Shown: positions 34,824 to 43,793, counted from the first letter of the stretch. The stretch: DNA of 64,000 nt from an uncultured Rhodoferax sp. (GCF_946221635.1 NZ_CAMIHB010000007.1:1-64000), one strand, 5' to 3'. Program-made: numbers and translations. Notes: generated from the letters alone by a model not told the origin.

Positions 34824-34878
34824 GGATCGATTGCTCCTGATTTCATAGCTACTCGCGCAGCATTGACGGGGGCTAGAA
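34824..34878 (-). repeat. Dispersed intergenic repeat, family A, copy 6
   Basis: On the minus strand it reads CTAGCCCCCGTCAATGCTGC, then GCGAGTAGCTATGAAATCAG. It follows the GST terminator and abuts the candidate small RNA terminator. Confidence 0.7.
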
Positions 34879-34879
34879 A

Positions 34880-35005
34880 CCAAAAAGCCCCGAAACGGGG
34901 TGCGTCCGGGGCTCTGGGGTTTGCGACGGCTTCCCTTGTGGGGTCGCTTGCGTGGCTTAGGGCGGGTAAACCTTTGTTGCTTGCTGGGCTGTGTGGATGA
35001 CAGAG
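34880..35005 (-). ncRNA. Candidate small RNA in the GST-Lrp gap
   Basis: In the 332-base gap between the GST and Lrp genes, the minus strand carries a plausible -10 box TACACT (35012-35017) and about 120 bases later a hairpin CCCCGTTTCGGGG followed by five T residues. The stretch between can fold and has no good reading frame with a ribosome site. No convincing -35 box is seen and I recognise no known RNA family, so this is a prediction only. Confidence 0.3.
34882..34900 (-). terminator. Rho-independent terminator on the minus strand
   Basis: Read on the minus strand: CCCCG, loop TTT, CGGGG, then CTTTTT. No annotated minus-strand gene ends here, which is why a small RNA is suggested upstream of it. 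Confidence 0.6.
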
Positions 35006-35110
35006 GACTCCAGTGTAGGACGCGTACGCCCGCAGCGGATTGCGTTATTGCGCATGAAAGCCTTGTTTTTGGCATACTCTGCTCAATTCGTGAAAATTCA
35101 GGGCATACCT

Positions 35111-35584
35111 ATGAAACTTGACCGCTACGACCAGCAAATTCTGGACATCCTGCAAACCGATGGCCGCATCAACAACCAGGACCTGGCCGACCGCATTGGC
35201 CTCTCTCCCTCCCCCTGCTTGCGCCGCGTGCGTGCGCTGGAAGAATCCGGCCTCATCGTCGGCTACCGCGCCCTGCTGGACGCCAAGAAACTGGGCCTCT
35301 CGCTCATGGCCATCGTCCACATCTCCATGGACCGCCACACGCCCGAGCGCTTTGCCAACTTCGAAGCCTCCGTGGCCATCCTGCCCGAGGTACTGGAATG
35401 CCTGCTCATCACCGGACAGGACGCGGACTACCAGATCAAGGTCGCTGTGCGCGACATGGACCACTACCAGGCCCTGCTGCTCAACAAGCTCACCCGCATC
35501 GAGGGTGTGACCGGCGTGCACAGCAGCTTTGTGCTGCGCCGTGTGGTCGACAAGACCGCCCTGTCCGTCACTTCCGCCCCCTGA
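35111..35584 (+). CDS. Lrp/AsnC-family transcriptional regulator
   Basis: The product has 157 residues from the ATG at 35111 (MKLDRYDQQILDILQTDG). An N-terminal helix-turn-helix covers about 5-50 (NNQDLADRIGLSPSPCLRRV), and a RAM ligand-binding domain covers about 65-150 with the conserved GQDADYQIKVAVRDMDHYQ. It is a leucine/amino-acid-responsive regulator type. The nearest candidate target is the NRDE gene, which starts 10 bases after its stop. Confidence 0.94.
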   Translation: MKLDRYDQQILDILQTDGRINNQDLADRIGLSPSPCLRRVRALEESGLIVGYRALLDAKKLGLSLMAIVHISMDRHTPERFANFEASVAILPEVLECLLITGQDADYQIKVAVRDMDHYQALLLNKLTRIEGVTGVHSSFVLRRVVDKTALSVTSAP

Positions 35585-35594
35585 CACCCACCCC

Positions 35595-36359
35595 ATGTGC
35601 CTGATCGCCTGGAATTGGCAACCCGGCAGCGCCATCCCCCTGCTGCTGCTGGGGAACCGCGACGAGTTCTACGCCCGGCCCACCGCGCCCCTGCAGCATT
35701 GGGCCGATGCCCCCATCCTCGCCGGGCGCGACCTGCAGGCCGGCGGCACCTGGCTGGGTGTGGCGCGCGGGCCCACCGGCATGCGGCTGGCCGCACTCAC
35801 CAATTACCGCAGCGCCAGCCCGCCGCGCAGCGATGCACCGTCCCGCGGAGACCTGGTGGCCAACTTTCTGCGCAGTCCGCTCAGTGCGGAGACATATCTG
35901 CAGGGCTTGCAGGCCCAAGCCAGCACCTACAACTCCTTCAACCTGCTGGTGTTCGACGGCCAGACCCTGCTGGGCCTGGAAAGCCGCGGTGCCCACATCG
36001 TCCACATGGAACCCGGCCTGGGTGCCGTTTCCAATGCCGACTTCCACACCCCTTGGCCCAAGCTGCAGCAACTGCGCAAGGGGTTGGAAGCGCAGTTGGA
36101 GCGTGGGGACACGGAAGACGGGCAGCTTATGCCTCTGCTGCAATCACGCACACTGGCGGCGGACGCTGAGTTACCCAAGACAGGCATTCCGCTGGAACTG
36201 GAACGCGCGCTGTCCGCCGTGTTTATTGCTACGCCCCATTACGGCACGCAGGCCAGCAGTATGGTGCGGCTAGGGGCGCAGGGTGTGGAGTTCAGTGAGT
36301 GGCGGTTTGGGGCCGAGGGCCCTTTGGGTCGGAACCGCCTTGCGCTCAACGCAAGCTGA
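35595..36359 (+). CDS. NRDE-family protein (TANGO2-like)
   Basis: The product has 254 residues from the ATG at 35595. It opens MCLIAWNWQPGSAIPLLLLG followed at once by NRDEFYARPT, the motif naming the family; the N-terminal Cys at position 2 resembles an Ntn-hydrolase nucleophile. Relatives include human TANGO2, linked to heme and lipid handling, but the bacterial function is not established. It follows the Lrp gene closely and is probably cotranscribed. Confidence 0.9.
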   Translation: MCLIAWNWQPGSAIPLLLLGNRDEFYARPTAPLQHWADAPILAGRDLQAGGTWLGVARGPTGMRLAALTNYRSASPPRSDAPSRGDLVANFLRSPLSAETYLQGLQAQASTYNSFNLLVFDGQTLLGLESRGAHIVHMEPGLGAVSNADFHTPWPKLQQLRKGLEAQLERGDTEDGQLMPLLQSRTLAADAELPKTGIPLELERALSAVFIATPHYGTQASSMVRLGAQGVEFSEWRFGAEGPLGRNRLALNAS

Positions 36360-36368
36360 TACAGAGCA

Positions 36369-36773
36369 TTACTTGCGGCGTTTTGCCTTGCCGGCATGGA
36401 GCGCCGCCGCACTGCGGATCAAGGCCTTGAAGGCCTCTGCATCCAGCGTCTCCCCCTCACGGATATCGATGGCACGCCGCGCATTGCCATCCAGGCTGGC
36501 GTTGAACAGGCCGGCTGGATCGTCCAGCGCAGCGCCTTTGGGAAAAGTGAGCTTGACCCAGGCCTTGTAATGTTCGCCCGTACAAAGGATGCCACCGTGT
36601 GACCACACCGGTGTACCCATCCATTTCCACTCTTCCACCACATCAGGTAAGGCCTCGTGGATCAGTGTGCGCACCGCAGCCAACGTAGCGCCACGCCAAT
36701 CCCCCAGCTCCGCAATCCTGCGGTCAATCCGTGCGCTTGCAGACAGGCCCTCACCGGGTCCGGCTGTTGCCAT
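36369..36773 (-). CDS. DUF1801 (YdhG-like) protein
   Basis: The 134-residue protein has EEWKWMGTPVWSHGGILCTG at about 47-66 and HYKAWVKLTFPKGAAL, the conserved centre of DUF1801 proteins. It is a small alpha/beta cytoplasmic protein of unknown function, ending in a basic tail KAKRRK. It converges with the NRDE gene, 9 bases apart, and diverges from the metallophosphoesterase gene. Confidence 0.85.
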   Translation of the reverse strand: MATAGPGEGLSASARIDRRIAELGDWRGATLAAVRTLIHEALPDVVEEWKWMGTPVWSHGGILCTGEHYKAWVKLTFPKGAALDDPAGLFNASLDGNARRAIDIREGETLDAEAFKALIRSAAALHAGKAKRRK

Positions 36774-36894
36774 AGGGCCTCCTTGCCTTGTGTTGGAGCC
36801 GTTTTATAGCAGCATCGCCCTTGAAGCTCTGTCAAAACCCTCCATCTGCTCTTCTTTCCACTCTGCTGCTCCAACCATTGGGGCGGCGCCCGCC

Positions 36895-38049
36895 ATGGCC
36901 CTTGCCCCGGTTGTCCTGATCTCCTTTCTCTTCCATGCCCTGATTGCCTGGCGCCTGCTGCCCGACCTTCCCAGCGGTCTTTCCATGCTCCTGGGCGGTG
37001 TCCTGCTGGCCAGCGCTTGGCTGGTCCCCCAGGGATTGATGGGGCGGGGTGCCAAACACAGCCTCTGGCGCAACGCCCTGGTCTGGGCGGGCCTGCTGTG
37101 CATGGGCCTGTTTTCGTCGCTGCTGGTGCTTACGCTGCTGCGGGATGGCGTGCTGCTGGCTACCTGGCTGGTACAGGCCCTGGGCCTGACGGTCGATCTC
37201 GCCTCCGTGCGCCGCAACACCGCAGAAGCCGTACCCCTGCTTGCCTTGCTGATGACAGCCCTGGGCTTCTGGAATGCGCGTCGCACCGCCGCCGTGGTGC
37301 GGGTGGATGTCCCCATCCACAACCTCCCCGACGCTTTGCACGGTTTCAGCATGGCCCAGATCAGCGACGTGCATGTGGGCCCCACCATCAAGACGCGCTA
37401 CCTGCAGCGCATCGTGGACCGCGTGAACCGCCTGGGCGCCCATATGGTGGCCATTACCGGCGATCTGGTGGATGGCAGCGTAAGGGAACTGGAACACCAT
37501 GTTCAACCGCTGGCACAACTGCAATCCACCCACGGCACCTTTTTTGTCACCGGCAACCACGAGTACTACAGCGGTGCCCACGGCTGGATCGACGCACTGC
37601 GGCAACTGGGCATCCGGGTGCTGATGAACGAGCATGTGGTCATCCACCACAGCCAGGACGCGCAGGACCCGGAACCCGCTGCCGTGGTGGTGGCTGGCGT
37701 GGCCGATTACACCGCCCACCACTTTGACGAGGACCACCGCAGCGACCCCCATGCGGCCTTGGCACAGGCCCCGGAGCAGGCCGTCTTCAAACTGCTGCTG
37801 GCGCACCAGCCACGCAGCGCACCGGCCGCAGCCCAGGCGGGTTTTGACCTGCAACTCTCCGGCCACACCCATGGCGGCCAGTTCTGGCCCTGGGGCCACT
37901 TTGTGCGCTTCCAGCAACCGTTCACCGCAGGCCTGCACAAGCTGGGTTCACTCTGGGTCTACACCAGCCGGGGCACGGGCTACTGGGGACCGCCCAAGCG
38001 TTTTGGGGCGCCGTCGGAAATTACCCTGCTGCGCCTGGTGCGCGCCTAG
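36895..38049 (+). CDS. Membrane-anchored metallophosphoesterase
   Basis: The product has 384 residues from the ATG at 36895. About four hydrophobic helices occupy residues 1-130. The calcineurin-like domain follows with all metal motifs: AQISDVHVGPTI, ITGDLVDG, VTGNHEYYSG and SGHTHGGQFWPW. This is the YkuE/YaeI-like group, thought to hydrolyse phosphoesters of lipids such as lipid-linked intermediates. There is no clear operon partner. A family A repeat separates it from minE. Confidence 0.9.
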   Translation: MALAPVVLISFLFHALIAWRLLPDLPSGLSMLLGGVLLASAWLVPQGLMGRGAKHSLWRNALVWAGLLCMGLFSSLLVLTLLRDGVLLATWLVQALGLTVDLASVRRNTAEAVPLLALLMTALGFWNARRTAAVVRVDVPIHNLPDALHGFSMAQISDVHVGPTIKTRYLQRIVDRVNRLGAHMVAITGDLVDGSVRELEHHVQPLAQLQSTHGTFFVTGNHEYYSGAHGWIDALRQLGIRVLMNEHVVIHHSQDAQDPEPAAVVVAGVADYTAHHFDEDHRSDPHAALAQAPEQAVFKLLLAHQPRSAPAAAQAGFDLQLSGHTHGGQFWPWGHFVRFQQPFTAGLHKLGSLWVYTSRGTGYWGPPKRFGAPSEITLLRLVRA

Positions 38050-38064
38050 AAAAATCCGGATTGC

Positions 38065-38135
38065 AAATAAAAAAGCGCACTAGCCCTTGTAGACAGTGCG
38101 CCAACAGCTACAAAAACAGTAGCAATCTGTAGACG
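38065..38135 (+). repeat. Dispersed intergenic repeat, family A, copy 7
   Basis: AGCGCACTAGCCCTTGTAGA, CAGTGCGCCAACAGCTACAA, then AACAGTAGCA. It lies between convergent gene ends (metallophosphoesterase and minE). GCGCACT and AGTGCGC within it form a hairpin. Confidence 0.65.
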
Positions 38136-38138
38136 GCT

Positions 38139-38402
38139 TCAGCGTCCGTCCGGCAACTCGATCTTGACTTCCAGCGTATCCAGGTTGTCCTGACGACCCG
38201 ACACCACCTTGATGTCCGCCGGATTGATCTTCACGTACTTGCTGATCACCGCCACCAGCTCGCGCTGGAGTTCGGGCAGGTAATCGGGCTCGGAGGCGCT
38301 ACGGCCGGCACGCTCATGGGCCAGAAGAATAGACAGGCGTTCCTTGGCCACACTGGCCGTGGTCTTCTTCTCGCCGAGAAAAAAGGACAGTAATGAGGCC
38401 AT
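38139..38402 (-). CDS. minE: Cell division topological specificity factor MinE
   Basis: The 87-residue protein is of normal size. The N-terminal MinD-binding/amphipathic part (MASLLSFFLGEKKTTASVAK) is followed by RLSILLAHERA and the dimerisation domain around LQRELVAVISKYVKI. MinE displaces MinD from the membrane and drives pole-to-pole oscillation. It starts 3 bases after the minD stop. Confidence 0.97.
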   Translation of the reverse strand: MASLLSFFLGEKKTTASVAKERLSILLAHERAGRSASEPDYLPELQRELVAVISKYVKINPADIKVVSGRQDNLDTLEVKIELPDGR

Positions 38403-38405
38403 GGC

Positions 38406-39221
38406 TTACTTGCCTCCAAACAGGCGCTTGAGCAGACCTTGCTTGGGTGCTTCGGTAAAGCGCAGGGGTTTGTCTTCACCCAGGAAACGGGCAATCACGT
38501 CCTTGTAGGCTTCGGACACATCGCTGCCCTGCATGTGCACCGCGGGCACGCCCTGGTTGGACGCTTGCAGCACCGATTCACTCTCGGGAATCACGCCGAT
38601 GAGCTTGATGCGCAAGATGTCCTGGATGTCTTCCAGCGACAGCATCTGGCCCTGGTCCACGCGCGAGGGGTTGTAGCGCGTGATCAGCAAGTGCTCCTTG
38701 ATGGGTTCGGCACCGGTCATGGCACGCTGGGTCTTGCTGGAGAGCATGCCCAAAATGCGGTCCGAGTCGCGCACCGAAGACACTTCCGGGTTGGTCACCA
38801 CCAGGGCCTCATCGGCAAAGTGCATGGCCATGAGCGCGCCGGTTTCAATGCCGGCGGGCGAATCGCAGACGATGTACTCGAAGTCCATGGCGGCCAGGTC
38901 GGTCAGCACCTTTTCCACGCCATCCTGCGTGAGCGCATCCTTGTCACGCGTCTGCGAAGCCGCCAGCACGTAGAGGTTGTCGCACTGCTTGTCCTTGATG
39001 AGGGCCTGGTTGAGGTTGGCTTCGCCCTGGATCACATTGATCAGGTCGTACACCACGCGGCGTTCGCAGCCCATGATCAGGTCCAGGTTGCGCAGGCCGA
39101 CGTCGAAGTCGATCACGGCCGTCTTGTGGCCACGCAGGGCCAAACCGGTTGCAAAGCTGGCACTGGTGGTGGTCTTGCCCACACCGCCCTTGCCAGAGGT
39201 CACCACGATGATTCTTGCCAT
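38406..39221 (-). CDS. minD: Septum site-determining ATPase MinD
   Basis: The 271-residue protein has the deviant Walker A TSGKGGVGKTTTSASFATGL at 8-27, VIDFDVGLRNLDLIMGCERR, and the C-terminal amphipathic membrane helix GLLKRLFGG. It recruits MinC at the membrane to block FtsZ assembly at the poles. The operon order is minC, minD, minE on the minus strand. Confidence 0.98.
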   Translation of the reverse strand: MARIIVVTSGKGGVGKTTTSASFATGLALRGHKTAVIDFDVGLRNLDLIMGCERRVVYDLINVIQGEANLNQALIKDKQCDNLYVLAASQTRDKDALTQDGVEKVLTDLAAMDFEYIVCDSPAGIETGALMAMHFADEALVVTNPEVSSVRDSDRILGMLSSKTQRAMTGAEPIKEHLLITRYNPSRVDQGQMLSLEDIQDILRIKLIGVIPESESVLQASNQGVPAVHMQGSDVSEAYKDVIARFLGEDKPLRFTEAPKQGLLKRLFGGK

Positions 39222-39258
39222 GGCTGAGATTCTTTCCAGATAAAAATGTGAAATGCGC

Positions 39259-40038
39259 TCAGGCCTTGAGCGGCTCTATGAGCAGTTTTTCCTGACCATC
39301 GCTGCTCAGTCGCACCTGCGCCGCCTTGCCCTGCACGTCCTTGGGGAAAGCGTTTTCACTGGTGCGGTACACGCCCGCAATGGAGACCAACTCGGGTTCC
39401 AGGCACAGCGAGAAGATGCGTGCCTGGGTATTGCCGCGCGCGCCGGCCATGGCCTTGCCGCGCAAGGGGGCGTAGACGTGGATATTGCCATCGGCCGCGA
39501 TCTCGGCCCCCTGGTTGACCATGGCCAGCACCACCAGATCGCCACCCCGGGCATAGACCTTCTGGCCCGAACGCAGGGGCTTGTCCACCACCATGGTGGC
39601 AGGGCCTGGCACTTCGCGCACCACTTCCTTGACCACCTCTTTGACGACCTCCTGCACGGGGGCCGGTGCGGATTTCACCCGCACGACTTCAGCAGGCACT
39701 TCAACCAGACCAAGCTGCGCCGCAGCCGCCATCGCATCGGGATGTCCCCCCCGCACCGCAATCGGCATCAGGCTGCAGGCCCGCAAAGTCTCCAGCAGCG
39801 GCGTGAAGTCGCCCAGGACCGCATCGGCCGGCAGTTGTGCAAGGTCAATAACCAGCGGATCCTTGTCAAAAAAACCTGCGCTGTCTCCGCCCACGCCGTA
39901 CTGCGCCTGCAATTCGGCGCACACACTGCCCCAATCTGCCGATTTCAGGAGCAGGGCAACCAGGGGCAGTTGCGCACTTTTGATTTCAAAGCCGGCTGGC
40001 TTGGAAACAGCGGCAGACCCTGCGGGTGAAGCTGGCAT
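39259..40038 (-). CDS. minC: Septum site-determining protein MinC
   Basis: The product has 259 residues from the ATG at 40038 (MPASPAGSAAVSKPAGFEIK). The start is chosen because FEIKSAQLPLVALLL is where MinC proteins begin. The C-terminal beta-helix domain is typical (LRSGQKVYARGGDLVVLAMV, GAEIAADGNIHVYAPLRGKA). The N- and C-domains are joined by a linker with a valine/glutamate repeat (EVVKEVVKEVVREV). MinC inhibits FtsZ polymerisation. No ribosome site is obvious, so an upstream start is possible. Confidence 0.94.
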   Translation of the reverse strand: MPASPAGSAAVSKPAGFEIKSAQLPLVALLLKSADWGSVCAELQAQYGVGGDSAGFFDKDPLVIDLAQLPADAVLGDFTPLLETLRACSLMPIAVRGGHPDAMAAAAQLGLVEVPAEVVRVKSAPAPVQEVVKEVVKEVVREVPGPATMVVDKPLRSGQKVYARGGDLVVLAMVNQGAEIAADGNIHVYAPLRGKAMAGARGNTQARIFSLCLEPELVSIAGVYRTSENAFPKDVQGKAAQVRLSSDGQEKLLIEPLKA

Positions 40039-40455
40039 GGAGAGGTTTGACGAAGGGGTAAATGAAAAGCTGGCAAATCTTACTTGATCGGCGCTGCGAT
40101 TCTGCCGCCATCGATGCCCCGATTTGCAGATGTTCACACATTTTTTTCATCGCTGGACGCTGGTGCATTACGTTGGAAAACTTGGCCCATTCTTATTCAA
40201 CTAAAGTCTTTATTTCAAATTAGTGGTAGTAGTTAAGGGTCGATGGTTTGTGTGGACAAGTGAAATTTTCATTGAAAAATCAATAACTTGCATTCCATGA
40301 ACTCATGTGGGCGACCGTGCTTCTGACTTGTCCCAGGATCGGGGATAAGTTCACCATGTTAAAAAAAAATGTGGATAACTATGTCTTTGTTCTGAATTTA
40401 TGCACAGGGTTGTTCCACATGCCGTTTGCTTGCCAAACAGGTACAGTGCGTTCCC
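40039..40455. other. AT-rich intergenic region with DnaA-box-like sequences
   Basis: This 417-base gap, between divergent minC and a hydrolase gene, is much richer in A+T than its surroundings, with runs such as nine A residues at 40361-40369. It holds TGTGGATAA (40370-40378, the reverse of the strong box TTATCCACA), TTATGCACA (40398-40406) and TGTGGACAA (40251-40259). No gene is visible. It could be a DnaA-controlled promoter, a DnaA reservoir or an origin-like region. dnaA itself is not in the window. Confidence 0.45.
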
Positions 40456-41400
40456 ATGAAATACCTTTTGCGCCTGTTGCTGGTCGTGCTGGTCAGCGTC
40501 TTTGTGTTTTTGCTGGCCGGCTTGTTGGCGACCTGGGCACCCGACCGCCCGGTGCAGCAGCTCACGGCTCGATGGGCGCAACCGCCTTCCACCTGGCTGG
40601 AGATCGCGGGCATGCGCGTGCATCTGCGCGACGAAGGGCCGCGTGATGACAAGGAACCCATCGTCCTGCTGCACGGCACTTCGGCCAGCCTGCACACCTG
40701 GGACGGTTGGGCCGACAACCTGAAGGCGCAACGCCGGGTGATCCGTTTTGACCTGCCAGGCTATGGCCTCACCGGTCCCAGTCCCAACAACGACTACACG
40801 GTGGATGCCTATGTGCGCTTGGTCGTCCAGGTCATGGATGCCTTGAAGGTGCAGCGCTTCGTGCTCGTCGGCAATTCGCTGGGCGGCCAGATTGCCTGGG
40901 CCACGGCGGTGGCCCAACCCCGCCGTGTGAGTCAACTGGTCCTCATTGATTCAGCCGGTTACCCCATTGAATCGCAGTCGGTGCCGGTGGGTTTTCAAGT
41001 AGCCCGCTTGCCTGTCTTGAGAAGCCTGATGGAATACGTGTTGCCGCGCGGGGTGATCCAGAGCAGCTTGCGCAATGTCTACGGGGATCCATCCAAGGTC
41101 ACGCCTGAGTTGGTGGATCGCTATTACGAGCTGACCTTGCGGGCTGGCAACCGGGCAGCATTGGCGCGCCGTTTTGAACAAGGCCTGAGCGGCGACACAA
41201 GCCAGCTTAAAACCCTCACAATGCCAAGCTTGGTGCTGTGGGGAGGGCGCGACCGGCTGATTCCGCCCGACAATGCGCAGAAGTTTGCCCGTGACCTTCC
41301 CCATGCCCGTGTGCAGCTCTTCGACGACCTGGGCCATGTGCCGCAGGAAGAAGACCCGCAGCGCACGGTCCAGGCGCTCCGTGCCTTTCTGAACATCTGA
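40456..41400 (+). CDS. Membrane-anchored alpha/beta-hydrolase
   Basis: The product has 314 residues from the ATG at 40456. A transmembrane helix covers about 5-25. The fold motifs are VLLHGTSASLHTWDGW (oxyanion), nucleophile VGNSLGGQ near residue 140, acid in WGGRDRLIP and His in LGHVPQEEDP. The substrate is unknown; relatives are esterases or epoxide-hydrolase-like. It lies 19 bases before the diguanylate cyclase gene on the same strand. Confidence 0.9.
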   Translation: MKYLLRLLLVVLVSVFVFLLAGLLATWAPDRPVQQLTARWAQPPSTWLEIAGMRVHLRDEGPRDDKEPIVLLHGTSASLHTWDGWADNLKAQRRVIRFDLPGYGLTGPSPNNDYTVDAYVRLVVQVMDALKVQRFVLVGNSLGGQIAWATAVAQPRRVSQLVLIDSAGYPIESQSVPVGFQVARLPVLRSLMEYVLPRGVIQSSLRNVYGDPSKVTPELVDRYYELTLRAGNRAALARRFEQGLSGDTSQLKTLTMPSLVLWGGRDRLIPPDNAQKFARDLPHARVQLFDDLGHVPQEEDPQRTVQALRAFLNI

Positions 41401-41419
41401 GACGAGATAGCGTGTTGCC

Positions 41420-42979
41420 ATGGCTGACAAAAAACCGTTCGAGATTGCCCGCGAAACCCTCAAGCAGCTGACGGCGCGCAAGCTGGTCCCCACACCGGCC
41501 AACTACCTCTCCATCTACAACGAGATCGCCGGCATTCCCCACGTGCCGCATTTTCCGGCCGACATCCTGCGCGATATTTCCCAATCCCTGCCGGTCAAGA
41601 CACCGGGGCAGCAGAAGCAGAAGGGTCTGCTCGACTACTCGATCGACCGCCTGAGCTGGGACGGCGTCAAGTCCGCCTTGGTCGCATATGGTGGTTTTGT
41701 GCCGGCCAATGCAGGGGCCGACACGGGCCCCAGCAGCAATATGGCCGCACTCTCGGCGGACGGCCCGGTTACTGCACCGGTCAGCGCACTGACGAATGAG
41801 TTTCTGGCCCAGATCGGCCGTCTCATCGAGTATGCGCAACCTGCCCTGGGGAACGACGACGCACGTTTCAACGAACAGACCGAGAGCCTCATCAAGGTCT
41901 TGCGCCAGCCCGACACCGACGTGGCTACGGCCAAGCTCATGCTGGTCAACTACAGCCACCGCCTCTCGTTTGCGGCGGAAGACCAGGCCGAGGTCCGCGC
42001 CACCCTGCTTAAGCTGTTGCATTTGGTGTTTGAAAACATTGCTGAACTCAGCCTGGACGAGCAATGGCTCAAGGGCCAGATGGATGCACTCATGGAAGCA
42101 TCTACCCCGCCCCTCACGCTGCGCCGCCTGGACGATGTGGAACGCCGTCTCAAGGACGTGATCTTCAAGCAGAAGGACGCCAAGCAGCGCACGCAGGAAG
42201 CGCAGGAAGACATGCGCAAGATGCTGGCGACCTTTGTGGAGCGCCTCTCCGAAATGTCCCAATCCACAGGGGTCTTCCAGGAAAAACTGGAAGAGAGTGC
42301 GCGTCTGATTGAGCAGGCCAAAACCATCGCCGAAATCGCTCCGGTACTCAAAGAGGTGGTGGGCACCACCCGTGGCATGGCGCGCGAAAGCCAGACCGCG
42401 CGCGAAGAACTGCAAAGCATGCGCGAACGTGCCACCGCCACCGAGGCGCAGTTGCTGCGCCTGCACCAGGAGTTGGACCGCGTCAGCGCCCAGGCACGCC
42501 ATGATCCTCTCACCGGCGCGCTCAACCGCAAGGGCCTGGACGAAGCCATCAACCGCGAAGTAGCCAATGTGCGCCGCAAGGAAAGCCCCCTGAGCGTGGC
42601 CCTGCTCGATATCGACAACTTCAAGAAACTCAATGACACCAAGGGCCATGCCACGGGTGATATGGCGCTCACCCATTTGGCCAAGGTAGCCCGCGAATGC
42701 ATGCGCCCGCAAGACACGCTGGCCCGGTATGGGGGCGAGGAATTTGTCATCCTGCTGCCCGACACACCACTGGACAAGGGCATAGAAGCCATGACGCGCC
42801 TGCAGCGCGAACTCACCACCAAGTTCTTTCTGTCGGGAACCGAGAAGTTGCTGATCACCTTCAGTGCCGGTGTGGCCCAACTGGCGGCAGAAGAAACGGC
42901 GGCTGACGCCATACGCCGCGCGGACCAGGCCATGTACCTGGCCAAGCGCGCGGGCAAGAACCGTGTGCTTGGAGCCTGA
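41420..42979 (+). CDS. Diguanylate cyclase (GGDEF) with long helical N-terminus
   Basis: The 519-residue protein is soluble. Residues 1-240 are mostly helical without a known sensor, and 240-350 is a likely coiled coil rich in Q/E/K. The GGDEF domain runs from 355 to 519 with the active site GGEEF at 438-442 and the inhibitory site RPQD at 429-432, correctly spaced. It should make cyclic-di-GMP from GTP with product inhibition. It is followed after 18 bases by the nnrU-like gene. The signal it senses is not evident. Confidence 0.93.
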   Translation: MADKKPFEIARETLKQLTARKLVPTPANYLSIYNEIAGIPHVPHFPADILRDISQSLPVKTPGQQKQKGLLDYSIDRLSWDGVKSALVAYGGFVPANAGADTGPSSNMAALSADGPVTAPVSALTNEFLAQIGRLIEYAQPALGNDDARFNEQTESLIKVLRQPDTDVATAKLMLVNYSHRLSFAAEDQAEVRATLLKLLHLVFENIAELSLDEQWLKGQMDALMEASTPPLTLRRLDDVERRLKDVIFKQKDAKQRTQEAQEDMRKMLATFVERLSEMSQSTGVFQEKLEESARLIEQAKTIAEIAPVLKEVVGTTRGMARESQTAREELQSMRERATATEAQLLRLHQELDRVSAQARHDPLTGALNRKGLDEAINREVANVRRKESPLSVALLDIDNFKKLNDTKGHATGDMALTHLAKVARECMRPQDTLARYGGEEFVILLPDTPLDKGIEAMTRLQRELTTKFFLSGTEKLLITFSAGVAQLAAEETAADAIRRADQAMYLAKRAGKNRVLGA

Positions 42980-42997
42980 TCTTTTCGGAGTGACGCA

Positions 42998-43576
42998 ATG
43001 CCCTATCTGCTAGCCGGTTTGCTGATTTTTCTGGGTGTGCATTCGCTGCGCATCGTGTCCGAAGACAGCCGCACGCACCTGCGTGCGCGCTTTGGCGAGG
43101 CGGCCTACAAGGGCGTCTATACGCTGGCCTCATTGATTGGTTTTGCGCTCATCGTCTGGGGTTTTGGGGTTGCGCGTGAGAACCCCGTGCAGCTCTGGAA
43201 CCCGCCCGAGGGCATGCGCCATCTCGCGGCCGGGTTGACGCTGGTGGCTTTTGTGCTGCTGACGGCGGCCTACGTCCCTCGCAACGGAATCAAGGCACGT
43301 CTGCACCATCCCATGGTTTTGGGCGTCAAGGTCTGGGCCCTGGCCCATCTACTGGCGACCGGTGCCTTGGCGCAGGCGCTGCTGTTTGGCAGCTTTCTGC
43401 TCTGGGCGGTGTTGTGTTTTCGCGCGGCACGCCAGCGTGATCGCGCTGCAGCGACGGTCTACGCCGCAGGCACCTTGCTGTCGACAGGCTTGACGGCGGT
43501 GCTGGGCATTGCGGCATGGGCCGTGTTTGCCTTCTTCCTGCACGGCTGGCTGATAGGCATCCGCCCCTTGGGCTGA
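42998..43576 (+). CDS. NnrU-family membrane protein
   Basis: The 192-residue integral membrane protein has about five to six helices. Family features are ILLxGLLIFLGVHSLRI-like opening (LLIFLGVHSLRIVSEDSRTH) and GMRHLAAGLTLVAFVLLTAA, with HHPMVLGVKVWALAHLLATG in the middle. NnrU is named for a link to nitrite and nitric oxide reduction in Rhodobacter; here there are no denitrification genes nearby. The function is therefore open. Confidence 0.88.
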   Translation: MPYLLAGLLIFLGVHSLRIVSEDSRTHLRARFGEAAYKGVYTLASLIGFALIVWGFGVARENPVQLWNPPEGMRHLAAGLTLVAFVLLTAAYVPRNGIKARLHHPMVLGVKVWALAHLLATGALAQALLFGSFLLWAVLCFRAARQRDRAAATVYAAGTLLSTGLTAVLGIAAWAVFAFFLHGWLIGIRPLG

Positions 43577-43583
43577 GTTGTTC

Positions 43584-43793
43584 TCAGTGGGTCAGCACCC
43601 ACTGGATCAGCAGCTTGGCCACAAAGCCCAGCATGCCAAAGGCCAGGCCCAGAAACAGCACAAAGGTGCCGAATTTGCCGGCCTTGGACTCCCAGGCCAA
43701 CTGGCCAATGATGAACAGCATGTAGAGCATGAAGCCCCCCACGCCAAAGCTCAGGCCGAAACCGGCAATCTGTTCCTCCGAAAAACCGAACAT
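43584..43793 (-). CDS. DUF2788 small membrane protein
   Basis: The 69-residue protein starts MFGFSEEQIAGFGLSFGVGG and has two transmembrane helices (about 12-32 and 43-64), the DUF2788 pattern. The function is unknown. Its start overlaps the stop region of the DUF2189 gene by 1 base, so the two are coupled. Confidence 0.85.
   Translation of the reverse strand: MFGFSEEQIAGFGLSFGVGGFMLYMLFIIGQLAWESKAGKFGTFVLFLGLAFGMLGFVAKLLIQWVLTH

Noticed and set aside
34880..35100. A basic 60-70-residue minus-strand reading frame in the GST-Lrp gap
   Set aside because: No ribosome site, composition like random GC-rich sequence, and it spans the terminator hairpin; a small RNA is the better guess.
41216..42880. 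A 554-codon minus-strand frame
   Set aside because: It is the shadow of the diguanylate cyclase and hydrolase genes on the plus strand.
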